Positions 26,903 to 38,106 of a stretch of 64,000 nt of DNA are shown piece after piece (the stretch's first letter is position 1; each line of letters begins with the position of its first letter). The notes under the pieces were generated by a model. The model was given only the letters and a program-made list of their open reading frames with translations, was not told the origin of the DNA and ran no database searches. The translations under genes were made by a program, and so were the position numbers. The stretch spans positions 1,637,757 through 1,701,756 of the forward strand of contig NZ_SRRP01000001.1 of the NCBI RefSeq assembly GCF_004785935.1, given 5' to 3'. The DNA is from Streptococcus rubneri. GTDB lineage: Bacteria; Bacillota; Bacilli; Lactobacillales; Streptococcaceae.

Positions 26903-27541
26903 TTAATATCCCCAAGCTGAAAGTCCTTGGTTAGAATAGGCATTGTAAGCTGATTGGATTTGATCATCCACTGTAGCTGTTGATCCCCAACCTGGCATAG
27001 TTTGGAAAAGACCACTAGCACCTGAAGCATTTGCTGCATTTACTTGACCGTTCGATTCGCGAGCAATAATAGCTTCCCATGTTGAGGCTGGTACGCCAGT
27101 CAATTCTGCCATCCGAGCAGCTGCGTATGCTCCTGTTTCACCTGCTGTATTCCCATTAGCAAGAACAATCCCATTACTAGAAGTAACAGCTGGCGCTGCA
27201 TTATATGTTGTATTTCCTGCTTGGACTTGTGCCGTTGTCGCTTGTGTCACCTGTGTTGCTTGTGCTTGACTAGCAGTAGCAGGTTTCACTGTATTAAGAA
27301 GTGAATTTGAACGTTCACCAAGCTCAATAATTTGACCAGCATGAATCAAGTCTTTATTGCTCAATTGGTTCAATTCAACAAGTTTTTGAACGGTTGTGTT
27401 ATTTTCAATAGCAATCTGTGATAAAGTATCACCAGTTTTTACTTCATATGTTTCAGCATTCACTACGAAACTTGTAACAAAAAGTGATAGAGCTGATACG
27501 ACAGAAGTCAATGTCCATTGGACTTTTTTTGTGTTCATCAA
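26903..27541 (-). CDS. Secreted LysM protein with transglycosylase-like C-terminus
   Basis: The 212-residue product has a signal peptide (to about residue 30, FVVNAE), one LysM domain ([26 protein letters not shown]), a Gln/Thr/Ala-rich linker and a C-terminal lysozyme-like fold. The presumed catalytic glutamate is in [20 protein letters not shown], and the protein closes in LSAWGY. It is a second wall-binding protein of the same build as the 180-residue one 2.6 kb away, although the two share little sequence in their catalytic parts. Likely a peptidoglycan lytic enzyme. Confidence 0.86.
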   Translation of the reverse strand: MMNTKKVQWTLTSVVSALSLFVTSFVVNAETYEVKTGDTLSQIAIENNTTVQKLVELNQLSNKDLIHAGQIIELGERSNSLLNTVKPATASQAQATQVTQATTAQVQAGNTTYNAAPAVTSSNGIVLANGNTAGETGAYAAARMAELTGVPASTWEAIIARESNGQVNAANASGASGLFQTMPGWGSTATVDDQIQSAYNAYSNQGLSAWGY

Positions 27542-27640
27542 TACATTCTCCTTTCGAACATAATACTATCTTACACATTAATTGTTACAGTTAGTTATAA
27601 TTTATATTACAAAGATTACAAATGAATGTATTTTTGATGC

Positions 27641-27668
27641 AAAAAACGCTATAACTAGCGTTTTTTTA
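27641..27668 (-). terminator. ecfT terminator
   Basis: AAAAAACGCTA pairs with TAGCGTTTTTTT around a four-base loop. It ends the leftward yfmF-to-ecfT series 40 bases after ecfT. Confidence 0.85.
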
Positions 27669-27709
27669 TGATTTTTGACTAAAAAGACCCATTATATAGT
27701 GGTGCTATC

Positions 27710-28504
27710 CTAACTTTTTAGTATAAAAATAAGATATCCTACTAAAAACAAGAAACAAATAGCTAGACTATCTACAAGCTTCCATTTTAATTGGCGATAA
27801 CGACTTCTTCCTTCTCCACCTTTGTACCCTCTTGCCTCCATAGCTATCGCAAGAGCATCCGCACGTTTAAGACTAGAAGCAAATAGTGGAATTAGAATAG
27901 GGATGAAGGATCGAATCTTCTGTAGTAGGTTCCCTTCTCCAAAATCTACTCCTCTAGCCCTCTGAGCATTCATTATTCTTTGCGTATCATCCATTAAAGT
28001 TGGAACGAAACGGAGACTCATCGAAAGCATGAGACCAATTTCATGAGCTGGAACTTTTATCAGTTTAAAGGGAGTTAAGAGCTTTTCCACCGCATCGGCT
28101 AAGCTTAATGGAGTAGTAGTCAGGGTTAAGATGGTAGAAAAGACAACAATAAGAATAAAGCGACAGAAAATTACTCCTGCTCTAACCAATCCTAGGTCCG
28201 TTATCTTAAAGAAATGAAATTGGAATAGGAGGGTCCCGTCAGTGCTTGCAAACAACTGAAAAAAGGTTGTAAAAGCTATGATAAAAACCATTGATTTAAA
28301 GCCATTAATAAAAAAACGAAGGGGGATTTTAGCAATGAAAATCAAACTGAATGCGAGTAGGAATAAAAGAATATTGGTCATACCATTATTAGCCCAAAAA
28401 AGGATATAAATCAACAAGAAGAGGCCCAATAATTTTGCTCTTGGATCCATACGATGAAGAACCGAGTTCCCTGGAACATATCTTCCTAAAATCATACTAT
28501 TCAT
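27710..28504 (-). CDS. ecfT: Energy-coupling factor transporter, membrane component EcfT
   Basis: EcfT is the shared membrane coupling protein of group II ECF vitamin transporters. It joins the EcfA1/EcfA2 ATPases to interchangeable substrate-binding S proteins encoded elsewhere. The 264-residue chain has several hydrophobic segments and two A-R-G signatures in its coupling helices, [10 protein letters not shown] and [10 protein letters not shown] chose the ATG at 28504 ([12 protein letters not shown]), inside the last codons of ecfA2, with GGAG ten bases upstream; a TTG two codons earlier is an alternative. Confidence 0.93.
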   Translation of the reverse strand: MNSMILGRYVPGNSVLHRMDPRAKLLGLFLLIYILFWANNGMTNILLFLLAFSLIFIAKIPLRFFINGFKSMVFIIAFTTFFQLFASTDGTLLFQFHFFKITDLGLVRAGVIFCRFILIVVFSTILTLTTTPLSLADAVEKLLTPFKLIKVPAHEIGLMLSMSLRFVPTLMDDTQRIMNAQRARGVDFGEGNLLQKIRSFIPILIPLFASSLKRADALAIAMEARGYKGGEGRSRYRQLKWKLVDSLAICFLFLVGYLIFILKS

Positions 28505-29339
28505 GTCCAATTAACTCCTTAAATTCCTCCAATGTAATCGGTAAAGTTGGAAAGGATAATCCTTTATTGCGCAAGCGCCAAGCAAATTTTGTTACTTTCG
28601 GTACACCCAATTGAATTTGTTCTAATCCTTCTACATCCTGAAATACTTCCTTTGGATGTCCAGACATCACAATCCGTCCTTTTTCCAAAACATATACAAA
28701 ATTTGCATATTCCGCTACATCTTCCATAGAATGACTGACAAGAATGATGGTCATACCAGCACGATGAAGCGATGCAAACAACTTCATCAGTTCCCTTCTC
28801 CCAAGTGGATCTAATCCAGCCGTTGGCTCATCCAGTACCAAAATTTCAGGTTCCATCGCCAAAATACCTGCAATAGCAACCCGTCTCATTTGACCACCAG
28901 ATAATTCAAAAGGGCTCCGTTCAAATAAATCTTCAGAGAGTCCAACTAGTTGCAATTTCTCCTTAGCAAGTCTCTCAGCAGACTCTTGGTCCACTCCAAA
29001 ATTTTGTGGACCAAATGCAACATCTTTTACCACGGTTTCAGCAAAGAGTTGACTTTCTGGAAATTGAAAAACAAGGCCCACCTTTTTTCGAAGATTTTTT
29101 AACTCTTTTTGAGAAGACTCTGAACTAATGGACAAATCATTCATTTGGACTTCCCCGCGACTGGGTAAAAGAAGACCATTTAATAACTGGAGGATAGTCG
29201 ATTTTCCACTTCCAGTATGTCCAATTAGAGCTGTATAAGAACCACTCGGTATTTCTATATTCACATCAAAAAGAGCGGCCCCCTCAAAGGGAGTGCCTTC
29301 TTGATAGGTGTAACTAAGCTGTTTTAAAGCAATTCCCAT
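28497..29339 (-). CDS. ecfA2: ECF transporter ATP-binding protein EcfA2
   Basis: One of the two ATPases driving ECF vitamin uptake. The 280 residues show Walker [16 protein letters not shown]-loop [14 protein letters not shown], signature [15 protein letters not shown], Walker [13 protein letters not shown] and a switch histidine in VSHSMEDV. It overlaps ecfA1 by 16 bases and ecfT by 8. The order pgsA-ecfA1-ecfA2-ecfT is usual in streptococci. Confidence 0.95.
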   Translation of the reverse strand: MGIALKQLSYTYQEGTPFEGAALFDVNIEIPSGSYTALIGHTGSGKSTILQLLNGLLLPSRGEVQMNDLSISSESSQKELKNLRKKVGLVFQFPESQLFAETVVKDVAFGPQNFGVDQESAERLAKEKLQLVGLSEDLFERSPFELSGGQMRRVAIAGILAMEPEILVLDEPTAGLDPLGRRELMKLFASLHRAGMTIILVSHSMEDVAEYANFVYVLEKGRIVMSGHPKEVFQDVEGLEQIQLGVPKVTKFAWRLRNKGLSFPTLPITLEEFKELIGHE

Positions 29340-30151
29340 AATCGTTTTTCTAGCTCTCCTTCAGTCTGATAGGTTTCTCCAACTGGAAAACCTTTTTGAT
29401 GTAACATGCTTCGTAATTGATTGGCAAAGGGTTCTTCTAATCCAATTTTTTCTAAGTCATCTCTGGAAAAGAGCTCTCTTGGAGTAACATCCAAGGTTGC
29501 TTTCCCTTTTTCAAATAAGATAACCCGGTCACTCAAGGATACTTCTTCTAAATCATGCGTAATAGAAATAACCGTTAATCCGTATCGTTCTTTGACTTCT
29601 CGAACCGTTCGAATCAGTTCCAAACGTCCTTCAGGATCCAACATACTAGTCGCTTCATCTAAAATAATGATTTTGGGTCGTAAGGCAATAATTCCTGCAA
29701 TCGCCACCCGTTGCTTTTGTCCACCGGATAATCTAGCGGGTTCACGATCTTTAAACTCCTCCATGTGGACCATTTTTAGAGCATCGTGTACTCGTTGAAC
29801 CATTTGATCTCTAGGAATCCCTTGGTTCTCCAACCCAAAGGCTACATCATCTTCTACTGTAGCCCCAACAAACTGGTTATCAGGATTCTGAAACACCATT
29901 CCAATTTCGCTTCGTTTATCCCAAACATTGTCAGACGTTAACAAATCTCCTGATATATAGATTTCACCAGCTTCTGGCTCTAACAGACCATCAATCAAGC
30001 GGACCACAGTTGATTTTCCGCTTCCATTGTGTCCAATAATAGATAACCATTCCCCTTGTTTCACGTGAAACGATGCCTCATTTAGCTGATAAACATCTTC
30101 TGATTTTTGGTATTTAAAAGAAAGGTTTCGAACTTCAATAATATTATTCAT
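29324..30151 (-). CDS. ecfA1: ECF transporter ATP-binding protein EcfA1
   Basis: Partner ATPase of EcfA2, 275 residues, with Walker [16 protein letters not shown]-loop [14 protein letters not shown], signature [15 protein letters not shown], Walker [13 protein letters not shown] and ITHDLEEV. It starts directly at the pgsA stop. The codons for residues 27-32 of this gene contain a parS-like sequence (30057-30072). Confidence 0.95.
   Translation of the reverse strand: MNNIIEVRNLSFKYQKSEDVYQLNEASFHVKQGEWLSIIGHNGSGKSTVVRLIDGLLEPEAGEIYISGDLLTSDNVWDKRSEIGMVFQNPDNQFVGATVEDDVAFGLENQGIPRDQMVQRVHDALKMVHMEEFKDREPARLSGGQKQRVAIAGIIALRPKIIILDEATSMLDPEGRLELIRTVREVKERYGLTVISITHDLEEVSLSDRVILFEKGKATLDVTPRELFSRDDLEKIGLEEPFANQLRSMLHQKGFPVGETYQTEGELEKRLWELL
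30057..30072. promoter_or_regulatory. parS-like site inside ecfA1
   Basis: TGTTTCACGTGAAACG matches the parS palindrome at 15 of 16 positions, differing only in the last base. It lies in the ecfA1 coding sequence, about 18 kb left of dnaA. Confidence 0.85.
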
Positions 30152-30691
30152 CTATCTAAAGGTATCTTTAAAGAGGTAGGCACTACCTTTGAAGTATTCA
30201 TATCCAGAATAGATTGTAAAGATGAGTGCTACATATAGTGTTAGTTGTCCCAATAAATTCCAATGCAAGAGAAGGAAGATAATGGCAAACATTTGAGAAA
30301 AAGTTTTTATTTTTCCAGGCATAGCTGCTGGTAAAACAACTCCCCCTGTCTCCACTAATAATAAACGAAGACCAGTAACAGCTAATTCACGACAAATAAT
30401 GACAGTTGCAATCCATCCTGACACCATTTTTAACTCAATCATCATGATAAAGGCAGACATAACTAACAGCTTATCGGCCATAGGATCTGCAAATTTACCA
30501 AAGTTACTGACTACTTGCCATTTACGAGCCAGGTAACCATCTAAGTAATCTGTAATACTGGCAACAGCAAAAACAATGGCTGCTACCACATGCCAAGCAT
30601 AGCTTTTGCCAAACATTAATATGAGAATAAAAATAGGAATAAAAACAATACGAATAAATGTTAAAGCATTAGGAATATTTTCTTTTTTCAT
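30152..30691 (-). CDS. pgsA: Phosphatidylglycerophosphate synthase
   Basis: PgsA makes phosphatidylglycerol phosphate from CDP-diacylglycerol and glycerol 3-phosphate, at the membrane. The 179 residues have four or five membrane helices and the CDP-alcohol phosphotransferase motif D-x2-D-G-x2-A-R-x8-G-x3-D-x3-D, seen as TDYLDGYLARKWQVVSNFGK followed by FADPMADK. It lies 97 bases after yfmH; the gap has an AACTACTT/AAGTAGTT inverted repeat. Confidence 0.95.
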   Translation of the reverse strand: MKKENIPNALTFIRIVFIPIFILILMFGKSYAWHVVAAIVFAVASITDYLDGYLARKWQVVSNFGKFADPMADKLLVMSAFIMMIELKMVSGWIATVIICRELAVTGLRLLLVETGGVVLPAAMPGKIKTFSQMFAIIFLLLHWNLLGQLTLYVALIFTIYSGYEYFKGSAYLFKDTFR

Positions 30692-30788
30692 TCTAGTCTC
30701 CTTACTAGTTTACAATATAAGTTACAACTACTTGACAAGTAGTTTTGTTGATTTAAATCGAAAAAATAACAAAACAACTGTTATATAA

Positions 30789-32075
30789 TCATTTAGGGAA
30801 AATGATGAAGTCCGTCATATCACAGGAGTTGACAAACTCTCTACCAATTTTGACAACATCCTGTAAAGAAATACTCTGTAAAATTTTTGGTAGATCAAAG
30901 AGATTTTCACCTGATTTAAGTGGATTAAATTGGGTCGCAATATATTCCAAAGAATTCAATCCATGGAGAAAGTCTCCAAACATTTCACTTTTAATCGTAT
31001 CTAAATGTTCTTGTGTCACATCTGGATCCTTTTCGAAATTCTTAATAGCTGTTCGAAATTGATGAGAAATACTAACTGGTTCTATGGTATCCATCGTTAA
31101 CATGACAAAGTGGAAAGAAGATTCAACTTCTACTTCCAGTGTCAAGGAGTTGTCAATCTTTCCAACTTCATAAAGAGATTGAAACCGTGTAGAGGTCCAG
31201 CCAAACATCATAGCAAAGAGTAATTTAATAATGATCTTATAACGATATTGAAAAGGGGAAGGAACTAAATTTCTACCTCGAATTCCAATCGCCAATTTTG
31301 GAGAAGCAACCTCCATCCGACTCGTTTCATTCTGAATCACAGGATGTAATATAACAGGCGAAATATTTGGCAAAGAATTCGAGGAAGTGACACTCTCAAA
31401 ACCTTTAAAAACCTTGACAATATCGTCAAGATCAAATTTACCAACCACTACTAAATTCATATTTGACGGTTGGTAAAACAAATCAAAATTTTCCTGTAAA
31501 GAGGACTTTTCAATTTTGGAAAGAGAAGGAACGGATCCAGCAATATCTTGTGATAGAGGAGTATTGGGGTATAAGTTAGCAAGTGCTCTAAAAAACAATT
31601 GATAATCAGGATTATCTTGGTACATCTCAATTTCTTGCTGAATTATCAAGCGTTCCTTTTCAAGTGAACCTTCAGAAAGATGAAGGGTTTGAACCATTTC
31701 TAACAATAATCTGAGATTTTCAGATACATTCGAGGTCGTCGAAAATAGATAACTCGTCTGTGTAAAGCTAGTAAAAGCATTACTTTCCGAACCTAAACGA
31801 ACAAAGTGCTGTAAATAATCCTTCCCATCCTTATCCTCAAATAATTTGTGTTCCAAAAAATGAGCGATTCCAGCTGGGTATTCCTTTTTATCTTTCGAAG
31901 GACCGATTGTAAAGCAGGTGTCAACCGATCCAAATTTCGTAGAAATCATTGCATACGTTTCATTGAAATCATCTTTTGGAATTAGATAAAGTTTTAACCC
32001 ATTTTGTAAAGTTGTTTGATAAACAGATTCTCCTACAGCAGGGTATTCTTTTTTTTCTAATCTTGTACTACTCAT
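30789..32075 (-). CDS. yfmH: M16 family peptidase homologue YfmH
   Basis: A 428-residue member of the insulinase (M16) family. The zinc motif is present as HFLEHKLFE (H-x2-E-H, about residue 73), with a downstream glutamate in LIIQQEIEMYQDNP. It overlaps yfmF by four bases, and such M16 pairs often form heterodimers with one catalytic and one inactive half. Some annotation systems tie YfmF/YfmH to an elongation factor P modification; that link is weak for streptococci. The substrate is unknown. Confidence 0.87.
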   Translation of the reverse strand: MSSTRLEKKEYPAVGESVYQTTLQNGLKLYLIPKDDFNETYAMISTKFGSVDTCFTIGPSKDKKEYPAGIAHFLEHKLFEDKDGKDYLQHFVRLGSESNAFTSFTQTSYLFSTTSNVSENLRLLLEMVQTLHLSEGSLEKERLIIQQEIEMYQDNPDYQLFFRALANLYPNTPLSQDIAGSVPSLSKIEKSSLQENFDLFYQPSNMNLVVVGKFDLDDIVKVFKGFESVTSSNSLPNISPVILHPVIQNETSRMEVASPKLAIGIRGRNLVPSPFQYRYKIIIKLLFAMMFGWTSTRFQSLYEVGKIDNSLTLEVEVESSFHFVMLTMDTIEPVSISHQFRTAIKNFEKDPDVTQEHLDTIKSEMFGDFLHGLNSLEYIATQFNPLKSGENLFDLPKILQSISLQDVVKIGREFVNSCDMTDFIIFPK

Positions 32076-33322
32076 TCTCTTCCTTCCATAAAGTATACCG
32101 ACTGCAACTTAAGGGATTTCGCAACCGTCGTCATCTCTTCCTTTGTCACTTCTTCAATTGCTTGAATCCAGTCCTCAATTGACAAGAATTGTTTCCCTAA
32201 TACAGTTTGTAAATAGGCTCTCTCAAGTAAGGTACCTGGTCGATCTTGGGACAACTTAGCAGCATTAATAATCATTTCCTTTGTCAAGTTTATTTCTTCA
32301 GTTGTAAACTTACCTCTTTTGAGATCGTTAATTTGTCTACTCATTAAGGTCATCGTTCGAGTTCGATTTTTTCGATCAATGCCCGCATAGATTCGCAAAA
32401 AATTTGAAAAAATATCAAAATGACTCGAAATCGTATAAGCCAATCCCTCTTTTTCTCGAATAGTAGTAAACAATTTAGAGTGAGAGAAAGCACCAAGTAA
32501 TCCATTGAGAACAATCAGAGCAAAATGTTCCCTCTCTCCATAGCGAACTGGAAAATGATAGCCTAATTCCAAAATTGATTGGTGGATGTCTCTTTGTTCC
32601 AACCCCTCTCTGACAACATTTGAAAAGGGCTGTTGATAAAATAAATTGACATCTAATTGACGAGGTTGTAAATGAAGTTTCTCTAATTTCTCAATCACTG
32701 CTAGTTCGTTGAAATCACCCATAAAGAAAAAATCAATTCGATCTGACTTTAACATATCTTGTAAAGCTTGATAAGCTGTTGCTTCATCCTCATCTTTTAT
32801 ATGCTCAACACTCGCATATTTACTTAATTTCATATCTGCTTGATCATAAAACAAATGATTCAATTGCTGATGGGCATAATAGAAGTGATTTTCAATCTCA
32901 GCCTCTAGTTCAGTGATTAGATTTTTTTTCTCTACCGAGAAGGTCTCTGAGTCAAAACGATCATTTTCAGCAAGAGGGGCATTCAATGATACCTTAAGTA
33001 ACTCCAACATTTGGTCTGTTAACACATTTTTCTTACTTAAAAAGGCATCCCGAACATAGGACAGATGAATGTCAATATAATGCATTTGTCCCCGTTTTGA
33101 AACAGATGTTGAAAAATTAGCTCCATATAAGTTAGCCAATTGTTCTCTAAATTGTTGAGAAGTGGGGTATAGTTGATTAGCTGTTTCAATCATTCTCGAA
33201 GCTAAAACACGACCAGCCATCGTTTTCTCAGACAGTGGAGCAGAGAAACGAACTTTAATTTGGTTGGTCTTGAATTTTCCTGATTTAATAAAATGGATGT
33301 TGACACCAGTAACTAATTCCAT
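32072..33322 (-). CDS. yfmF: M16 family peptidase homologue YfmF
   Basis: About 416 residues, M16 fold, but with no H-x2-E-H zinc motif in the N-terminal part (the equivalent stretch reads ASRMIETANQLYPT), so it is the non-catalytic partner of YfmH. The start is placed at the ATG at 33322 (MELVTGVNIHF) because GAGG lies six bases upstream; two earlier in-frame ATGs exist. It heads the leftward series yfmF-yfmH-pgsA-ecfA1-ecfA2-ecfT. Confidence 0.85.
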   Translation of the reverse strand: MELVTGVNIHFIKSGKFKTNQIKVRFSAPLSEKTMAGRVLASRMIETANQLYPTSQQFREQLANLYGANFSTSVSKRGQMHYIDIHLSYVRDAFLSKKNVLTDQMLELLKVSLNAPLAENDRFDSETFSVEKKNLITELEAEIENHFYYAHQQLNHLFYDQADMKLSKYASVEHIKDEDEATAYQALQDMLKSDRIDFFFMGDFNELAVIEKLEKLHLQPRQLDVNLFYQQPFSNVVREGLEQRDIHQSILELGYHFPVRYGEREHFALIVLNGLLGAFSHSKLFTTIREKEGLAYTISSHFDIFSNFLRIYAGIDRKNRTRTMTLMSRQINDLKRGKFTTEEINLTKEMIINAAKLSQDRPGTLLERAYLQTVLGKQFLSIEDWIQAIEEVTKEEMTTVAKSLKLQSVYFMEGRE

Positions 33323-33474
33323 TATCATCCTCATTCTAACTAATATTACTCTTCATTATATCATGAAATCCCCCCAAAATCTTTCCTAGACTGATTAAAA
33401 AACGTTTACAGTCTATCCCATCGATCCCATTTTTTGAGGGTTTTATGATATAATAGCTATCATTGAGGTGAACT

Positions 33475-33840
33475 ATGAATTATAAATTATTTGATGAATT
33501 TATCACATTACAAGCCCTATTTAAAGAACTTGGAATCATCCATAGTGGAGGAGCTATTAAGACTTTTTTACTTGAAAATCAAGTAGTTGTAAATGATGAG
33601 CCTGAAGCAAGAAGAGGACGTAAATTACGAGTTGGAGATGAAATCAAAGTCATTGGTACTGAAGATGTTATAACGATTCTTCAACCTAGTCCTGAAGAAA
33701 TCAAAGAACACCAAGCGGACAAACTAGAAAAAGAACGTGTTGCTCAATTGGTGAAGAAATTAAACCAAGAACAAAAAAAACATTCTAAAACCAAAAAAGA
33801 AGAGAATAAGCGGAAGCCTATTCGTTTCCCAGGAACATAA
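33475..33840 (+). CDS. yaaA: S4-domain protein YaaA
   Basis: A 121-residue protein with an S4 RNA-binding domain at about 15-70 ([43 protein letters not shown]), then a highly charged lysine-rich tail. YaaA is linked to large ribosomal subunit assembly in Bacillus. It is one base from recF, the standard yaaA-recF pair, but here the pair lies 14 kb from dnaN instead of directly after it. An extended -10, TG-A-TATAAT (33449-33454), lies 20 bases upstream. Confidence 0.92.
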   Translation: MNYKLFDEFITLQALFKELGIIHSGGAIKTFLLENQVVVNDEPEARRGRKLRVGDEIKVIGTEDVITILQPSPEEIKEHQADKLEKERVAQLVKKLNQEQKKHSKTKKEENKRKPIRFPGT

Positions 33841-33841
33841 T

Positions 33842-34930
33842 ATGTGGCTTAAATCCATACATATTCAAAAATTTCGAAATTATAAAGAAGTAGATCTCCA
33901 ATTCCACTCCGGTTTGAATATTTTCTTAGGCCAAAATGCTCAAGGCAAAACCAATCTCCTTGAGTCCATCTACTTTTTAGCCTTGACCCGTAGCCATCGT
34001 ACCCGTTCTGATAAAGATTTAATTCATTTCCAACAGGAGCAATTTACCGTTTCTGGTATTTTAGAAAGAAAGACTGGTTCCCTACCTTTAGAAATTTCCT
34101 TATCTTCAAAAGGAAGAATCACTAAAGTGAACCACTTAAAACAAAGTAAGTTATCAACATATGTCGGCAACATGAATGTGGTTCTCTTTGCACCAGAGGA
34201 TTTACAACTTGTAAAAGGTGCACCCGCTCTTCGTAGAAAGTTTATCGATATTGATTTAGGACAGATGAAACCTGTCTATCTATCCGATTTAACAGCCTAT
34301 CATCACGTTTTAAAGCAACGCAACAGTTACTTGAAAACAGCGAATACAGTTGATCCCACCTTTTTGGATGTTTTAGATGAGCAATTGGCAGATTATGGTA
34401 GCCGGGTCTGCATCCATCGAAAAGATTTTCTTAAAAAATTAGAGGATTTTGGCCAGGAAAAACATTTTGAAATTTCCAATCAAACTGAAAAACTCACCAT
34501 TCGGTATAATTCCTCTGTTCCTTTTCAAGATGAACAGACACTTCGCCCAACCTTTATCAAATTACTTCGAGAAAATCGGACAAAGGATCTCATCAAAAAA
34601 ACAACCAGTGTCGGCCCTCACCGAGATGATATCAATTTTTATATCAATGAAATGAATGCTACCTTTGGAAGCCAAGGCCAGCACCGCAGTGTTGTTCTTT
34701 CGTTAAAACTTGCAGAGATTTCATTAATTGAATCCTTGACGAAGGAAAAGCCGATTTTACTCTTAGACGATGTAATGAGTGAACTTGACAATAATCGTCA
34801 ACTACATTTACTAGAAGTTATCTCTCGTGACATCCAAACATTTATCACAACTACTACCTTAGATCACCTAAAAGACTTGCCTGAAGACTTAAAAGTCTTT
34901 AATATTCACTCAGGTCAAATTGACGAATAA
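33842..34930 (+). CDS. recF: DNA replication and repair protein RecF
   Basis: RecF binds gapped DNA and ATP and helps load RecA. The 362 residues have Walker [19 protein letters not shown] (about 30-47), signature-like [19 protein letters not shown] and Walker [14 protein letters not shown]. It is the second gene of the yaaA-recF transcript and ends at a shared terminator with guaB. Confidence 0.97.
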   Translation: MWLKSIHIQKFRNYKEVDLQFHSGLNIFLGQNAQGKTNLLESIYFLALTRSHRTRSDKDLIHFQQEQFTVSGILERKTGSLPLEISLSSKGRITKVNHLKQSKLSTYVGNMNVVLFAPEDLQLVKGAPALRRKFIDIDLGQMKPVYLSDLTAYHHVLKQRNSYLKTANTVDPTFLDVLDEQLADYGSRVCIHRKDFLKKLEDFGQEKHFEISNQTEKLTIRYNSSVPFQDEQTLRPTFIKLLRENRTKDLIKKTTSVGPHRDDINFYINEMNATFGSQGQHRSVVLSLKLAEISLIESLTKEKPILLLDDVMSELDNNRQLHLLEVISRDIQTFITTTTLDHLKDLPEDLKVFNIHSGQIDE

Positions 34931-34972
34931 TTGACAGAGTTGTAAAATTAAGTTTACATATTTTTGACACAA

Positions 34973-35008
34973 AAATAGTGTGAAATCAGAGGATTTCACA
35001 CTATTTCT
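34973..35008. terminator. Bidirectional terminator between recF and guaB
   Basis: AAATAGTGTGAAATC pairs perfectly with GATTTCACACTATTT around AGAG, with T runs on the right (CTTTTTT) and on the complementary side. Confidence 0.9.
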
Positions 35009-35011
35009 TTT

Positions 35012-36578
<1,567 letters not shown>

Positions 36579-36595
36579 TCATTTGTACAATATTT

Positions 36596-36623
36596 CAAAA
36601 AGAGGTGTTGGTACCTCTTTTGA
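36596..36623 (-). terminator. trpS terminator
   Basis: AAAAGAGGT pairs with ACCTCTTTT around a six-base loop, with a T run leftward. It separates trpS from the guaB promoter. Confidence 0.78.
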
Positions 36624-36660
36624 ATCATTTATTTTATTGAATCATCTCAATATCAAGAAC

Positions 36661-37686
36661 TTACTTGAAATAGTTTAATCCCATGGCAGACTTGACTTGA
36701 TCAAGCGTTTCTGCTGCAACCGAACGGGCTACTTCACTACCTTTTTGAAGCATGTCATAGACTTGACCCATATCTTTAGCAAATTCAATCCGCCGTTCGC
36801 GAATAGGACCCAACTCTCTCTCAAGAATTTCTAAAAGATAGCGTTTGGTTTTAACATCCCCTAAACCACCCCGTTGGTAATGGTCTTTCATGTCTTGAAT
36901 GGTCGCCTGATCTTCTTCTTTGCCAAAAACATCCAAATAATGGAAAACCATATTTCCTTCAATTTTTCCTGGATCTTCGACACGAATATGCTCAGGATCT
37001 GTATACATACTCATCACCTTTTTCTTCAAGGTGTCCATATCATCCGCTAAATAGATACCATTGCCAAGAGATTTGGACATTTTGGCATTCCCATCCAGAC
37101 CAGGCAAACGACCCGCTGCCTCATTTTCTGGGAAAATTCCCTCTGGTTCAACCAAGACATCACAATGATAAGCATGGTTAAAAGAACGGACGATTTCACG
37201 TGTTTGCTCAATCATGGGCTTTTGGTCTGTCCCAACAGGTACCAGATTGGCTTTAAAGGCGGTAATATCTGCAGCTTGAGAAACAGGATACACCAAGAAA
37301 CCAGATGGAATAGACTCACCGAACCCTTTTTGGGCAATTTCTGTCTTAACAGTTGGGTTGCGTTCCAAACGTGAAACAGAGACCAAATTCATGTAATACA
37401 TGGTCAATTCCGCTAGCTCAGGGATTTGACTCTGAATAAAAATGGTTGATTTATTTGGATCTAATCCAGCTGCTAAATAGTCTAGAGCAACGTTTCCGAT
37501 GGATTCCACAATAGTTTGTGGGTCTTTAGCATGATCCGTTAGGGCTTGTTGGTCAGCCAAAAAGACAAACATTTGATACTTGTCTTCGTTTTGCATAAGA
37601 ACTCGATTCTTCAATGAACCGACATAGTGTCCAATATGGAGTTTCCCTGTCGGGCGATCTCCAGTTAAAATAATCGGCTTGGTCAT
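36661..37686 (-). CDS. trpS: Tryptophanyl-tRNA synthetase
   Basis: TrpS charges tRNA-Trp. The 341 residues show the class I motifs: [17 protein letters not shown] (HIGH-type, residues 8-24) and KMSKSLGNG (about 196). AGGGAGGAAGA precedes the ATG at 37686; the open frame continues upstream into the T-box leader without meaning. It is controlled by the T-box at 37695-37951, which lets transcription through when tRNA-Trp is uncharged. Confidence 0.97.
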   Translation of the reverse strand: MTKPIILTGDRPTGKLHIGHYVGSLKNRVLMQNEDKYQMFVFLADQQALTDHAKDPQTIVESIGNVALDYLAAGLDPNKSTIFIQSQIPELAELTMYYMNLVSVSRLERNPTVKTEIAQKGFGESIPSGFLVYPVSQAADITAFKANLVPVGTDQKPMIEQTREIVRSFNHAYHCDVLVEPEGIFPENEAAGRLPGLDGNAKMSKSLGNGIYLADDMDTLKKKVMSMYTDPEHIRVEDPGKIEGNMVFHYLDVFGKEEDQATIQDMKDHYQRGGLGDVKTKRYLLEILERELGPIRERRIEFAKDMGQVYDMLQKGSEVARSVAAETLDQVKSAMGLNYFK

Positions 37687-37694
37687 TTTTCTTC

Positions 37695-37951
37695 CTCCCT
37701 GAAGTACAAAATAAAAGCCCACGCATAGCAAAAACTATGCGAGGGCGTCTGAGACACGGTGCCACCTCACTTAGAACAACATGTGCTGTTCCCTCTGACT
37801 CATCACAAATGAGCTGCACATAAGGCCTGCTAGCCGAATCTCTATTGGTTAAGATTCTATTTGAACATCAGTCCATTTCATTCTGTTTCGTTGCTTATTT
37901 TCAGCAACCATAAGCTCTCTAAAAAACGAATACAAATTACTCTTCTGATTG
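37695..37951 (-). ncRNA. T-box leader (Trp) of trpS
   Basis: The leader has the T-box core AGGTGGCACCGTG (37767-37755), a specifier loop GAAATGGAC with TGG (Trp) at 37875-37873, and a terminator with GCCCTCGCATAG pairing with CTATGCGTGGGC (37746-37717) followed by TTTTATTTT. Stem I starts around 37920 (AGAGAGC). The promoter is TTGACT-N17-TATAAT (37986-37958). Specifier and gene agree. Confidence 0.93.
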
Positions 37952-37957
37952 CTTTTC

Positions 37958-37986
37958 ATTATATAATGACATCAAGGGAAAGTCAA
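37958..37986 (-). promoter_or_regulatory. trpS T-box promoter
   Basis: Reading leftward, TTGACT is followed after 17 bases by TATAAT. It drives the T-box leader. Confidence 0.88.
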
Positions 37987-38042
37987 GTTCTTCCCTCTTT
38001 TATCATCCATTATCATCTCCCTCAAATGCTTAAGGGTATTCA

Positions 38043-38071
38043 TTGAAAAATCAAGCGTTTTCTAGTAAAAT
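38043..38071 (+). promoter_or_regulatory. Promoter of the ABC-F gene
   Basis: TTGAAA is followed after 17 bases by TAAAAT. It lies about 35 bases before the GTG start of the ABC-F gene, back to back with the trpS promoter. Confidence 0.7.
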
Positions 38072-38106
38072 AGGCTTATATAGACAGAAAAAGAGGAGAA
38101 ATATAC

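Noticed and set aside
27548-27640. WalR (VicR) box upstream of the 212-residue LysM gene
   Set aside because: TGTAAT, TGTAAC and TGTAAG half-sites are present, but none has the required start-to-start spacing of 11 bases.
37194-37206. TTTCACGTGTTTG as half a parS site
   Set aside because: Only the left half and core match; the right arm differs in most positions and the site is within trpS.
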